NCBI GenBank assembly: GCA_017935525.1
Contig: JAGBHJ010000247.1
Span: 1-6,173, forward strand
Source: Clostridia bacterium
GTDB taxonomy: Bacteria > Bacillota > Clostridia > HGM11327
DNA: 6,173 nt
Direction of reading: 5' to 3'
The notes under the pieces are model-generated. The model was not told the DNA's origin. It was given only the letters and a program-made list of their open reading frames with translations, and made no database searches. The position numbers were made by a program, and so were the translations under genes. Positions 5,690-6,173 of the stretch are shown here, piece by piece (position 1 is the stretch's first letter; every line of letters begins with the position of its first letter).

Positions 5690-6173
5690 GCTTGGTAAGG
5701 TAGGACAAAAGGCTGTCAGAGTGCTTATCTTTTATCTGGGATTGATAGGTGTATGGTATCTTTTGTGGTACTTTCTGGTAGAAAAGTACGGCGTTGTCAG
5801 CTCAAATATATTTGTTGAGCCCGAGGTTGTGGCAAGATCCCTTTACGGGTTTTTGATAAAGAACGACAACAACTTCTGGCGACAGATGGCAAAAACCTTG
5901 GAAAGACTTGTTATTGGCTACGGAGTGTCGGTGGCGGTGGGCGTTGTGCTTGCAGGGCTGATATTCTCTTTGCGGAGCTTTGGCGGCGAGCTGAGGGCGT
6001 TGCTTGCGGGACTGCAATCCCTGCCCAATATGTGCTGGGTGCCCTTTGCCATAATAATATGCGGTCTTGATGCCAATGCGGTATATTTTGTTATAGTGAT
6101 AGGCTCTGCACCTGCCATTGCGCTGAGCGTGGAGTCGTCGTTGAGGAACATATCTCCCACGTACATAAGAGTG
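5682..6173 (+). CDS. NitT/TauT (SsuC/TauC-like) ABC importer permease, 3' end cut off by window edge
   Basis: The frame stays open for 164 codons to the right edge; SsuC-type permeases have about 250-270 residues, so roughly a third is missing. ATG 5682 overlaps the ATPase stop by 8 nt, and GGAGGG (5671-5676) lies 5 nt upstream. The hydrophobic profile suggests membrane segments near residues 13-33, 75-97, 105-127 and 133-150. KTLERLVIGYGVSVAVGV (71-88) and the SLPNMCWVPFAIIICGLDAN stretch (113-132) match this family, where the latter usually resembles LPxxAWxPL. The end, SLRNISPTYIRV, is just before the expected EAA loop that contacts the ATPase, so that loop cannot be checked here. It forms the transmembrane channel of the importer, with the lipoprotein and ATPase encoded upstream. 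Confidence 0.92.
   Translation, partial: MNKLGKVGQKAVRVLIFYLGLIGVWYLLWYFLVEKYGVVSSNIFVEPEVVARSLYGFLIKNDNNFWRQMAKTLERLVIGYGVSVAVGVVLAGLIFSLRSFGGELRALLAGLQSLPNMCWVPFAIIICGLDANAVYFVIVIGSAPAIALSVESSLRNISPTYIRV

Noticed and set aside
5802..6166. Minus-strand open frames at the right edge
   Set aside because: They are antisense to the permease, whose frame is open to the edge and matches SsuC-type permeases with membrane segments.

Overview
The window looks like chromosomal DNA from an endospore-forming Firmicute, most likely a clostridium. The key evidence is an adjacent sleB-ypeB spore-germination pair with a sigma-G-type (forespore) promoter. GAAAGGA-type Shine-Dalgarno sites, GTG and TTG starts and balanced base composition agree with this. 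Genus cannot be read from the sequence. I see no mobile element, CRISPR array, tRNA or rRNA.

Left part, minus strand (about 1-3740), in transcription order: a sigma-G-type promoter (3709-3738); sleB (2967-3674), the spore cortex-lytic enzyme; ypeB (1605-2945), its stabilising partner; a 72-bp gap holding a weak promoter candidate and a perfect 12-bp stem-loop; ddl (453-1532), D-alanine--D-alanine ligase; and the N-terminal 144 codons of a ywlG/UPF0340 (TIGR01440) gene that runs off the left edge. sleB and ypeB form a germination operon: SleB, held in the dormant spore with YpeB, degrades cortex peptidoglycan on germination. ddl and ywlG are 18 bp apart and probably cotranscribed. The ligase makes the D-Ala-D-Ala end of peptidoglycan precursors, so three of the four minus-strand genes act on peptidoglycan.

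Right part, plus strand (3780-6173): a divergent three-gene ABC importer operon of the nitrate/sulfonate/taurine (NitT/TauT, SsuABC-like) type. It encodes a substrate-binding lipoprotein (3863-4867), an ATPase (4886-5689) and an inner-membrane permease (5682-6173, cut off by the right edge). It has a perfect-consensus sigma-A promoter (TTGACA, 17 bp, TATAAT). A perfect 8-bp inverted repeat overlaps the -35 box and is a good operator candidate. The substrate cannot be assigned from the sequence.

The 188-bp divergent region (3675-3862) carries both promoters and the candidate operator. I found no convincing new biological system. The items most worth a second look are the stem-loop before ddl, the operator-like repeat, the unassigned importer substrate, and the cysteine-rich YpeB.
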